From Paenibacillus sp. H1-7 (GTDB lineage: Bacteria > Bacillota > Bacilli > Paenibacillales > NBRC-103111): a DNA stretch of 64,000 nucleotides. Below the pieces are notes generated by a model, which saw only the letters and a program-made list of their open reading frames with translations, did not search any database and had not been told where the DNA came from. The number at the start of each line of letters is the position of its first letter. The stretch's first letter is position 1. The stretch is taken from positions 7,616,501-7,680,500 of the forward strand of contig NZ_CP031168.1 in assembly GCF_022354825.1 (NCBI RefSeq), in the 5' to 3' direction. This document shows, piece by piece, positions 33,452-41,600 of the stretch. The position numbers and the translations under genes were made by a program.

Positions 33452-34267
33452 GTGCCTGGCTTGGAATGGATGATGCATCCACGGCCTATTTTCGATTATG
33501 CAGGCTATGCAGGGAGCGGTAAACTGAAGGGGAAAGCTGCAATTATAACGGGTGGAGACAGTGGCATCGGCCGGGCGGTAGCCGTTGCATTTGCCAAAGA
33601 AGGCGCCGACTTAACCATTGTCTACTTTGATGAGCATCATGATGCACAAGAGACTAAACAATACGTGGAGGCACTGGGAGCACACTGCTTACTCCTATCC
33701 GGAGACCTACGGATTCCTGATGTCTCTATTCAGGCAGTGAAGCTTACCATCAGCACGTATGGGCGTTTGGATATTGTAGTGAACAATGCTGCCGTACAGC
33801 CCTACACAAGAAGCATCCTCGACGTTTCGGACGAACAATTGGAGAACACGTTCCGCACCAATATCTTCCCCTTGTTTTACATGACCAAAGCGGCATTGCC
33901 TTATTTATTACCGGGGAGTTCAATCATCAGCACCGCATCCAGGGTAGCTTATGAAGGAGATAAAGATGTGATTGACTACTCTGCAACCAAGGGAGCTATC
34001 GTCTCCTTTACCCGAAGCATGTCGCTATCGCTCGCCGATCAGTGGATCCGGGTAAATGGGGTGGCTCCCGGACCTGCCTGGTCTCCACTCACAGTAAGCA
34101 CATACCCTGCCGAGCATCAATTGACCTTCGGGACCGACAATCCGATGGGGCGAGCAGTTCAACCCTTCGAACTGGCTCCCGCCTATGTTTATCTAGCCTC
34201 CAATGACTCCGCCTTTGTTACAGGTCAAATCCTTCATGTTAACGGAGGCAAAATCCGCTATACATAG
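33452..34267 (+). CDS. SDR-family oxidoreductase with damaged 5' end
   Basis: A classical-like SDR of the YhdF/YhxC group. NAD(P) motif TGGDSGIG, NNAA and the catalytic YSATK are intact, and the C-terminus is complete. The expected family N-terminus is broken: an ATG at 33359 with GGGAGGAG upstream encodes MNPSYPVYPYIGMV and then meets TAA (33401). The next stretch fits the family (VTDSNDPDNIPA) only in another frame, after which the frame returns for QHQNRVPGLEW. Two compensating indels would explain this. The remaining GTG at 33452 has no ribosome site. Either a pseudogene, a sequencing error or a weakly expressed shortened enzyme. Confidence 0.75.
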   Translation: MPGLEWMMHPRPIFDYAGYAGSGKLKGKAAIITGGDSGIGRAVAVAFAKEGADLTIVYFDEHHDAQETKQYVEALGAHCLLLSGDLRIPDVSIQAVKLTISTYGRLDIVVNNAAVQPYTRSILDVSDEQLENTFRTNIFPLFYMTKAALPYLLPGSSIISTASRVAYEGDKDVIDYSATKGAIVSFTRSMSLSLADQWIRVNGVAPGPAWSPLTVSTYPAEHQLTFGTDNPMGRAVQPFELAPAYVYLASNDSAFVTGQILHVNGGKIRYT

Positions 34268-34277
34268 ACCTCCTTCC

Positions 34278-34373
34278 TGCTGGATTTTGAGCTTGCAGCT
34301 TCGCTATTGATCGAGCATGGAGCCGATGTCCATACCACAAACGTTAGAAGGAGACACGGCTTTGTCTCTTATT
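34278..34373 (+). pseudogene. possible ankyrin-repeat remnant
   Basis: Directly after the SDR stop a stop-terminated frame without start reads LDFELAASLLIEHGADVHTT, close to the second half of an ankyrin repeat (LLIEHGADVNATN). It has no start or partner repeat, so it is a decayed fragment at best. Confidence 0.3.
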
Positions 34374-34454
34374 AGCAACCATAACGTGGCGGCTTCTTCG
34401 CCGGCAAGGAACGCTGCTCTAATTACTGGAACCGCTCAGCGGACGTCATTCTGG

Positions 34455-34482
34455 CGCCATCGTCAAGATGGCGATTTTTTTT
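34455..34482 (+). terminator. strong terminator
   Basis: CGCCATC-GTCAA-GATGGCG followed by ATTTTTTTT. It lies 190 bp past the SDR gene, at the end of the degraded stretch. Confidence 0.85.
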
Positions 34483-34602
34483 GCCATAAAATCAATCGCT
34501 GCGGTGACAGCTAACCAAACAAAGCAAGAAAGGTGGACATATAGTAGAAGAGTATGCTTTGTGAAATGAACTGAAACATTAAAGAATCGAGGAGTGGAAG
34601 GC

Positions 34603-35934
34603 ATGGTAAAAACCTCACCGAAGCGAAAATCTCCTGTCCGACCTAAAACAAACAGCAGCCGGCATTCAACGAAGCCTCGAACCTATGCTCAATCACGCTC
34701 AAACCAGAAGCGTAAACAAATAAAATCTGTGGTCAAGCTACCCAAAACACCGATGAAGTCGACGCAAATAAAGCCGAAAATTATTGCATTTTATCTCCCG
34801 CAATTTCATCGGATTCCCGAGAACGACCTTTGGTGGGGTGAAGGCTTTTCGGAATGGACGAATACGCGCAAAGCGAAGCCGCTCTTCCCAGGACATTATC
34901 AGCCAAGGGAGCCTCAAGGCGACCACTATTATGATCTGATCAATCCTAAAACAAAAAGCTGGCAAGCCGAATTAGCCCGGCACTTCGGCATTTACGGCTT
35001 CTGCTATTATCATTACTGGTTTAAAGGGAAGCTGTTACTGGAGACTCCGCTGCAGCAGATGCTTGAATCGGGCAAGCCGGACTTCCCGTTTTGTTTATCT
35101 TGGGCGAACGAGTCATGGACCAGGGGATGGGACGGCGCGGACCACGAAGTCCTAATGCCTCAGCAGTACGGTAACAAAGACGATTGGAAGCGTCACTTCG
35201 AATACTTATTGAGGGCTTTTAAGGATCCGCGCTACATTCGAGTGAACAATAAACCGCTATTCGCCATTTATCGTCCGGCTACTATTGAACATTGCACGGC
35301 TATGATGAACTATTGGCAGCAGTTGGCCAGACAGCACGGCCTAAAAGGCATTCATTTTGTCGAGACGCTGAGCGGATTCCCCCGCAAGCCTATGGACGGT
35401 TTTCAAGCAAGCTTGCAGTTTGAGCCGTTATATACCACAACCCACGATCTTCCGGAGAACGCCTTCTCAGAGATCGTTATTAGAGAGAGCTCGATGGAAA
35501 CTGACGAGAAAAAGCTGAGGTTGTACAGCTATGACAACATATGGAACCGGATAATAGCCCGTGAAATCCCCTCTTCCGGCAAGCCGTCATACTTGGGGGC
35601 TTTTATAGACTGGGATAATTCCCCGAGAAAAGGGGAAAATGCCTCCTTTATTTACAATGGAGCCACGCCTGCAAAATTCGGAGCCTATCTACAGCAGCAG
35701 CTCGGAAGGGCTAAGCGATCAGGAACTGAATTTGTGTTTATCAACGCATGGAACGAATGGGCGGAAGGAACCTACCTGGAGCCGGATAAAATATTCGGAC
35801 TGCAATATTTGGAGGCGGTAAAGCATGCATTGGAGAGTGAGTCGGTATGGCCCTTGAACCGTACTTCTCAACCTCAGAAACGCAGACCAAAGATGCGGAC
35901 AAGGAAAACACCGCTAAGTAACAAACATAAATAA
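34603..35934 (+). CDS. WbsX-like / GH99-like domain protein
   Basis: A 443-residue protein with a GH99-like (WbsX) TIM-barrel domain at residues 55-405: IIAFYLPQFHRIPENDLWWG, FCYYHYWFKGK, FCLSWANESWTRGWDG, and FINAWNEWAEGTYLEPD are the diagnostic blocks. WbsX proteins occur in O-antigen, teichoic and rhamnan gene clusters and are thought to act on polysaccharides. Here the gene is an orphan with no other polysaccharide genes. Both ends carry highly basic, Lys/Arg/Ser-rich extensions (1-55 and 410-443), and there is no signal peptide. The ATG at 34603 has GAGGAG 8 nt upstream; a GTG at 34594 is less good. Confidence 0.82.
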   Translation: MVKTSPKRKSPVRPKTNSSRHSTKPRTYAQSRSNQKRKQIKSVVKLPKTPMKSTQIKPKIIAFYLPQFHRIPENDLWWGEGFSEWTNTRKAKPLFPGHYQPREPQGDHYYDLINPKTKSWQAELARHFGIYGFCYYHYWFKGKLLLETPLQQMLESGKPDFPFCLSWANESWTRGWDGADHEVLMPQQYGNKDDWKRHFEYLLRAFKDPRYIRVNNKPLFAIYRPATIEHCTAMMNYWQQLARQHGLKGIHFVETLSGFPRKPMDGFQASLQFEPLYTTTHDLPENAFSEIVIRESSMETDEKKLRLYSYDNIWNRIIAREIPSSGKPSYLGAFIDWDNSPRKGENASFIYNGATPAKFGAYLQQQLGRAKRSGTEFVFINAWNEWAEGTYLEPDKIFGLQYLEAVKHALESESVWPLNRTSQPQKRRPKMRTRKTPLSNKHK

Positions 35935-36107
35935 AGACCAGCATCGCAAGATAACCTATTCTCTATTGCTGTTTACAACCTGAATAAAAATTGGGGTCTT
36001 TTTTTATTGCCATTTTTTCAAAAACTACTTATATACCTAAGAACTATCAAATGGGTTCGCATATTCTATTATTGGAAGTCAATCTAGCAAAGAAAGGATG
36101 GATAGAT

Positions 36108-36560
36108 ATGCCGACTTTTGATAGTATCAATGTAACCGGAAATGCAGAAGTTCAGGGTGATTTTCAAGTTGACGGTAACCAGACAGTTCAAGGCGACTTT
36201 CAAGTTAATGGGAGTCAAACGACACAGCAACACTTAGGTGTAGGAGGAAGCTTAGCAGTAGACGGTACCACTATATTAGGCGCCGGAAGTACACCAATTG
36301 TTGGTCATTTAAGTGCAACTGTTTCCCTATCTTGGCTTACTCTTAGTGGTAATAGCAGCAACGTTCAAAATGTTGTGATACCTGGCGTAGCATTGGGTGA
36401 TAATGTATATGCTTCAGCAGATGGAGGAATGTTCAATATTGTATGGGTTGCCTATGTAGTTGCTGCTAACACGGTTCAAATTCAGATTTCAAATATTTCA
36501 AATAATCTTTTACAACCTCCTACAAGAAATTGGCACATTGATGTTTGGAAACATTCTTAA
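36108..36560 (+). CDS. tail-appendage-like beta-repeat protein
   Basis: A 150-residue protein in clearly AT-richer DNA than its neighbours. The first half is short beta-solenoid repeats (VTGNAEVQGDFQVDG, QTVQGDFQVNGSQTT, GVGGSLAVDGTT); the second half (VSLSWLTLSGNSSNVQNVV ... ALGDNVYAS ... NTVQIQISN ... NWHIDVWKHS) resembles the jelly-roll-type tip domain seen in phage tail and appendage proteins. The ATG at 36108 follows AGAAAGG. No other phage gene is near, so it may be an acquired surface protein. Function unknown. Confidence 0.65.
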   Translation: MPTFDSINVTGNAEVQGDFQVDGNQTVQGDFQVNGSQTTQQHLGVGGSLAVDGTTILGAGSTPIVGHLSATVSLSWLTLSGNSSNVQNVVIPGVALGDNVYASADGGMFNIVWVAYVVAANTVQIQISNISNNLLQPPTRNWHIDVWKHS

Positions 36561-36594
36561 TCTTCTCAAACTCCAATACTAGGCATTTCTTTAG

Positions 36595-36628
36595 GTCAAC
36601 CGTAGCCTTACGGTTGACTTATTTTATT
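36595..36628 (+). terminator. terminator after appendage-like gene
   Basis: GTCAACCGTA-GCCT-TACGGTTGAC perfect 10-bp stem followed by TTATTTTATTTA. Confidence 0.85.
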
Positions 36629-36743
36629 TAGGTAATATAACACAGCAGGAATGATTCCAATTATTCCAATAATAGTAGTTTACTACTATGTATTTAGGCT
36701 TTTTTCCTTTCCAATGGCGCCTTTTTAAGGGGTGAACCTTCTC

Positions 36744-37298
36744 TTATGCAGAAGTGCTTCTCTGTATCCTCACCATATGGCCTTCACGAATAGAAATTAC
36801 GTCGTCCTGCTCGGAATGAAGTTGTATTGAGCAATGAGGCCCGGGACTCCATTCGTATATCCCCCCGATCCACGTGTGCCCGAATTTCACTTCCATATAA
36901 CAGCCGCGGCGGACCGGCTCGCCTCCGACGACATGCACCGGCTCCTCCCCTTCCCTTCCATGGCCCAGCTCGATGGGAGCTTCAACGATATCGGTACCAG
37001 GTTCCAGCCAAGCCTTCATTGCAGCAAATATCGGCTGCAAACGCTGCCCTCGCTCGGTTAGATCGTACTCGACGTGCAGAGGCACCTCCGTGAAGAGAGT
37101 CCGCGTCAAAATGCCCTGCTCCTCCAGCATTCGCAAACGATCGGTAAGTGTTTTCGGGCTAATCGGATCCAAGGCGCGGCGCAGCTCCCCGAATCGTTTT
37201 ACCCCATTAAATAATTCGCGAAGGAGAAGCAGCGTCCATTTCCCCTCCAGCATTTCCAGCACCGGCTCTATAGAGTCTGAGCATTCCTCGTTAATCAT
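36744..37298 (-). CDS. HxlR-family transcriptional regulator
   Basis: A 184-residue winged-helix regulator. The HxlR core (residues 1-105) shows the family start with Cys6 (EECSDSIEPVLEMLEGKWTL), LLRELFNGVKRFGELRRAL, and ISPKTLTDRLRMLEEQGI. About 75 C-terminal residues exceed the usual length and end in a beta-rich segment. HxlR proteins often sense aldehydes, quinones or thiol stress through the N-terminal cysteine. It is divergent from the DHFR-fold gene at 37444, its likely target. Confidence 0.88.
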   Translation of the reverse strand: MINEECSDSIEPVLEMLEGKWTLLLLRELFNGVKRFGELRRALDPISPKTLTDRLRMLEEQGILTRTLFTEVPLHVEYDLTERGQRLQPIFAAMKAWLEPGTDIVEAPIELGHGREGEEPVHVVGGEPVRRGCYMEVKFGHTWIGGIYEWSPGPHCSIQLHSEQDDVISIREGHMVRIQRSTSA

Positions 37299-37443
37299 CC
37301 GTTTATCCCCTTAGTTCATTTTTTGAAACTATTGCACTTTAATGTAACTACTTTTCAAATATACCATGGGGGATTATTCTTGTGGAAGGAGCTGCAATAA
37401 ATTAAGCAGCTTGCAAATCAATAGTAAAATGGAGGAATGTATA

Positions 37444-37953
37444 ATGAAAACGATTCTATGGGCAACATTAACCGCTAACGGTAACTATGCGCAGTCTAGT
37501 CCTGACAACCCGCCAAAAAAAGAAGCTCTGGGCGATTTCGCAGCCCAGGCCAAAGCCGCCGGTAATTTCATCGTCGGCCGCCGGACATTCGAGAGCATGC
37601 TGGCAAGCGGCGGAGGCTCCGGCTTCGAAGGGATAGACATCGTGGTCTTATCCCGGAAGACTCACGATATTTCAGGCGTAACGTTCGCGGGGTCTCCGCA
37701 GGAAGCGCTTCGCTGCTTACAAAATAAAGGCCATCATACCGCTCTGCTTGCGGGCGGCGCAGATCTGCACAACGCTTTTTTGAAGGAGAGGCTTGTGGAT
37801 GAAATCCTGTTTAATGTCGCACCCGTTCTGGAAGGAAAAGGACTTCAACTGCTGATTGACACAGATCGCTATCAATACAAACAGGTTGAGCTGCTGGATT
37901 CCAAATCCCTTGGAGGCGGCGTGATCCAGCTGCGCTACGCAGTAGGCAAGTAA
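37444..37953 (+). CDS. dihydrofolate-reductase-fold (RibD-C/YyaP-like) protein
   Basis: A 169-residue member of the RibD C-terminal/DHFR-like superfamily. FIVGRRTFESML and TALLAGGADLHNAFLKERLVDEILFNVAPVLEGKG are the family's NADPH-fold signatures. Most such proteins are uncharacterised reductases and it should not be called folA. The ATG at 37444 has GGAGG 7 nt upstream; an upstream in-frame ATG at 37366 is rejected. Divergent from the HxlR gene, which probably controls it. Confidence 0.82.
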   Translation: MKTILWATLTANGNYAQSSPDNPPKKEALGDFAAQAKAAGNFIVGRRTFESMLASGGGSGFEGIDIVVLSRKTHDISGVTFAGSPQEALRCLQNKGHHTALLAGGADLHNAFLKERLVDEILFNVAPVLEGKGLQLLIDTDRYQYKQVELLDSKSLGGGVIQLRYAVGK

Positions 37954-38076
37954 TGGGCGAACCAACGCAAACAAGGAACTCTTGTCCGTCCCAGCAATAA
38001 AGCTGCAGACAGTAAGCAGTTCCTTATTTCGGTGCATGATGAAACAAGTGTTCCATCCGACAGGCCCTTCGGCTGC

Positions 38077-38301
38077 TTATCGGATACGCGGGAACGTAAT
38101 CCAACCGAGCAGGTTGATTCTCGACTTCTTTCCTTTTTCCCGGACTTGGCTTATAAATTCGCCGAGAAAGCTTTCCCATTTCAAGCCGATTTCTTTTTTG
38201 GCGCTGTCGTTTTCCAGAACGGTTCTCACGCTCAGATTTAATGCCGTTTCCAGATGCGCCAGAGCTTCGCGCAAATGGAAATCGATATTTTGCTCCGTCA
38301 T
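38077..38301 (-). CDS. small helical protein in the ATPase cluster (74 aa)
   Basis: Not recognised. MTEQNIDFHLREALAHLETAL and a second helix WESFLGEFISQVREKGKK make an all-helical soluble protein. The ATG at 38301 follows GGTGAGGAG. It is the last of three minus-strand genes: double P-type ATPase, DUF5132-like protein, this protein, with gaps of 55 and 28 bp, so it probably belongs to that operon. Confidence 0.65.
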   Translation of the reverse strand: MTEQNIDFHLREALAHLETALNLSVRTVLENDSAKKEIGLKWESFLGEFISQVREKGKKSRINLLGWITFPRIR

Positions 38302-38329
38302 GACAAAATACTCCTCACCTATCATGTGT

Positions 38330-38593
38330 TCATTGCTCGTCGGAATCCAGCTGCGCAATTTCCTTATCCAGCTGCCGCTTCATTCTTTCGAACTGCGCTT
38401 CCGCGAATATATCTTCGACCTCTTCTCTTGCCACCTGAAGCATCGATTTGGCGCGATCCAGTAATCCCGCTTCGCCCGGATTGCCTGCGGGAACGAGCGG
38501 CCGCAAGGCCGACTTGGCGATCGGCAGCAGGGCGGAAGCGGCGAACGCAAGCGAAGCGCCGATGATGATTTTCTCGAGATTTCTTTCCAGCAT
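38330..38593 (-). CDS. DUF5132-like small membrane protein
   Basis: An 87-residue protein. A hydrophobic stretch at residues 8-32 (KIIIGASLAFAASALLPIAK) and a conserved-looking ALRPLVPAG turn are followed by a charged amphipathic helix (VAREEVEDIFAEAQFERMKR). This is the layout of DUF5132 proteins, which commonly sit beside HMA2-domain proteins and P-type ATPases. GGAGGG precedes the ATG. It lies 55 bp downstream of the double ATPase gene. Confidence 0.6.
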   Translation of the reverse strand: MLERNLEKIIIGASLAFAASALLPIAKSALRPLVPAGNPGEAGLLDRAKSMLQVAREEVEDIFAEAQFERMKRQLDKEIAQLDSDEQ

Positions 38594-38648
38594 TAGTCAT
38601 CCCTCCGGTAATAGACGCTCTGCACAGACAGCACGGATGCTGCCTATG

Positions 38649-41600
38649 TTAAGCGGCTGCATGAGCAAAGTCCGGCGCGGTGTGGATCTTATCGTCTCCT
38701 TGCTTGCTTCGCAGAAGAGCCAGCACCGGCTTCGATAACAGTGATACAGAGCCCGCTACCCCCAAAACAGGGATCCAATGCCTCAATGCAAGCGGCGCCG
38801 TATGGAAAAACCCTGCCAAAGACGGTATATACAAGGCTCCAAGGAGTGCGATCCAGGAGACTCCCAGCGCGCCCAGCAAAAACCGGTCTTTAGTCCAATC
38901 GCGAACCGTTTCTTGCGAGCCCTCCTGACGCCACGAAAAGGTTTGGAACAATTGTCCGGCGACCAAGGTGGCGAAAGCGATACTTTGAGCAACAGGCAAA
39001 GGCACACCTGAAGCAAGGCTTACGGCAAATAAGCCGACGGCCCCTACGCCGAGGAGCACTCCGCGGGTCACTACTTTCTGATACAGCTCTTTATCGACGA
39101 TATCCTGCCGTTTCGTCTGCTTGGTTTTGTTCCCGGGATTGACCGCCAAAATCATCGCAGGCAAAGCATCCGTGATCAAATTCATCAGCAAAATCTGGAT
39201 CGGCACCAGAGGGATAGGAAGTCCTGCCATAACTGCGGCGCTGGTGACGATAATCTCGGCCAAATTGCCGGTTAGCAAGCAGCCCAGCGCTTTGCGGATG
39301 TTGCTGATAATGGTCCGGCCTTCTTTGACGCCGTCCACAATCGTCCCGAAATGGTCCTCGGTCAGAACCATATCCGCCGTTTCCTTGGTCACTTCCGTCC
39401 CGGTTCTGCCCATCGCAATCCCGACGTTGGCCTGCTTGATGGCCGGAGTATCGTTGATTCCGTCCCCGGTCATAGCAACGATGTGACCGCGTTGCTGCAA
39501 AGCTTTCACAATGCGCAGCTTATGCTCCGGTGTAACCCGCGCAAAGATGGAGATCTGCTCCACCGTCCGGGTCAGCTCCTCGTCCTGCATCCGGTCAAGC
39601 TCGTGACCGGACAAGACGCTGCCGGCTCCAGTGGCGATCCCCAGCTGCTTCGCGATAGCTATCGCAGTAATCGGATGATCGCCGGTAATCATCACCGGCT
39701 TGACCCCCAATGCCAGCGCTTCACGGATGCTGTTCTGCACATCCGCCTTGGGAGGATCCATCATCCCCGCCATACCGATATAGATCAAGTCGTCCTCATC
39801 TATTCCTTGCTCACCGGCGTCCTCGTCGACCTCACGGTAGGCAAAGGCAAGCACGCGAAGCGCGTCGGCCGATAGCTGCTCGTTTTGCTTCAAAATATGC
39901 TGCTTCTGTTCATCCGTCAGCGGGTAGACGTTTCCGTCCTTTTGATATCTGCTGCAATGACGGACTATCGCCTCCACCGCGCCTTTGGAGAATACATAGC
40001 ATTCCTTCTCCGTTCGAGTATCTTTGCAGACGACGCTCATTTTTGCCGTCCCCGAGTCGAACGGAATTTCAAGCCCGCGATGCCAGTGGGACAAGTCCTT
40101 CTCCCATAACCCGCTCTTCGCAGCCAGCGTCAGCAGCGCCCCTTCCGTAGGGTCGCCCTTGGCCGTCCACCGGCCATCCTCCTGCTCCAGCCGGCTGTTA
40201 TTGCACAGAACGCAAATTTCCAGCAGCCGCTGCAAATCAGGGTTATTGCGGCTACCGGCATCATCGCTTACGGCAGCCAAGGCTGCGGCCGTTTCCGGGA
40301 TGCGCTCCTCCAGCGTTCCGGTCGGATCGTACCCGTCTCCGGTTATCTCCCAGCTGCGATTTACCGTGGACAGCACCTTCACGGTCATTTCATTTTTCGT
40401 TAACGTACCGGTTTTGTCCGTACAGATAACGGTGGTTCTGCCCAATGTTTCCAAGGAAGACAGCTTGCGAATCAGGGCGTTTTTCTTGGCCATACGATAA
40501 ATGCCTGCGCTCAAAGCGATGGTGATCGTAACCGGAAGCCCTTCGGGAATGGCTGAAGCAGCCAATGCGATGGAGGTCGATACCATTTGGGTAACCGAGA
40601 CTCCGCGCAAAAGCCCTGTGACAAAGACAAGGCCTCCTGCTACTAGAGCCCCTTTCATAAACTTTTTGCTGATAGACGTTACTTTTTCCTGTAAAGGCGT
40701 GACTTCTTTTTCTTGAGTCTTCAATAAGGACATCAAATGGCCCATTTCCGTATTCATCCCGGTGTTGACCACGATGCCGGTTCCTTTGCCTCCGCACACG
40801 TCGCTGCCCATAAAGAGCATATTGCTTCTCTCGGCCAGAGGGCAGTCCTCCTGCAGCGGAGCTTCCTGCTTTTCTGCGGGAAGCGATTCTCCGGTCAGCG
40901 CAGCTTCGTTGACTCTTAAGCTCCAGGAACGGAGCAGGCGGATATCCGCAGGAACGCGGTCCCCCGCTTCCAGGCATACGATATCTCCCGGCACCAGCTC
41001 GGCGGCGGACATTTCGACTTGCTGGCCGTCACGGATCGTTTTGCATATCGGAGACTGGAACTGGTTCAGCCCTTCTACGACCTTCTCCGCTTTGCGTTCC
41101 TGTATCGTTCCTACAGCCGCGTTAGCAAGCAAAATGGCCCCCATGGCCAAACCGTCGAACAAGCCTCCGGTAAATAAAGCAAGAACAGAGGTGCCGAGCA
41201 ATATTAACGTGGTAAACTCCTTGAATTGGCCTAAGTAAGACAGGAGCCACGGAGTCGGCTTCCTGCCGTCTAAGCGGTTCCAGCCGTAGAGGCTTCTCTG
41301 TGCGGCAATTTGCTCCTGACTTAGCCCTTGCAGCGGGTTAACACGAAGCTCTCCCGTGATTCGGTCGGCCGGTAATGCATGCCATGCTGCAGCAGCTTCC
41401 GCCGTCGCGGCAATTTCTGCGAATACCGAGGATCGTGGCAGCAAAGGCTGCGATTCGCTTACTTTTTTCGTTCTAGACATAAATACCAGCGACAGCGCAT
41501 CGGCCGTCAAATTTACAATGGGGGCGCTTAACACGCCGAAGGTAGCTAGTGCGCCTCCCACCCAATTCCACTTCTTGGTTAGCTGCGCATGCTGATGGAC

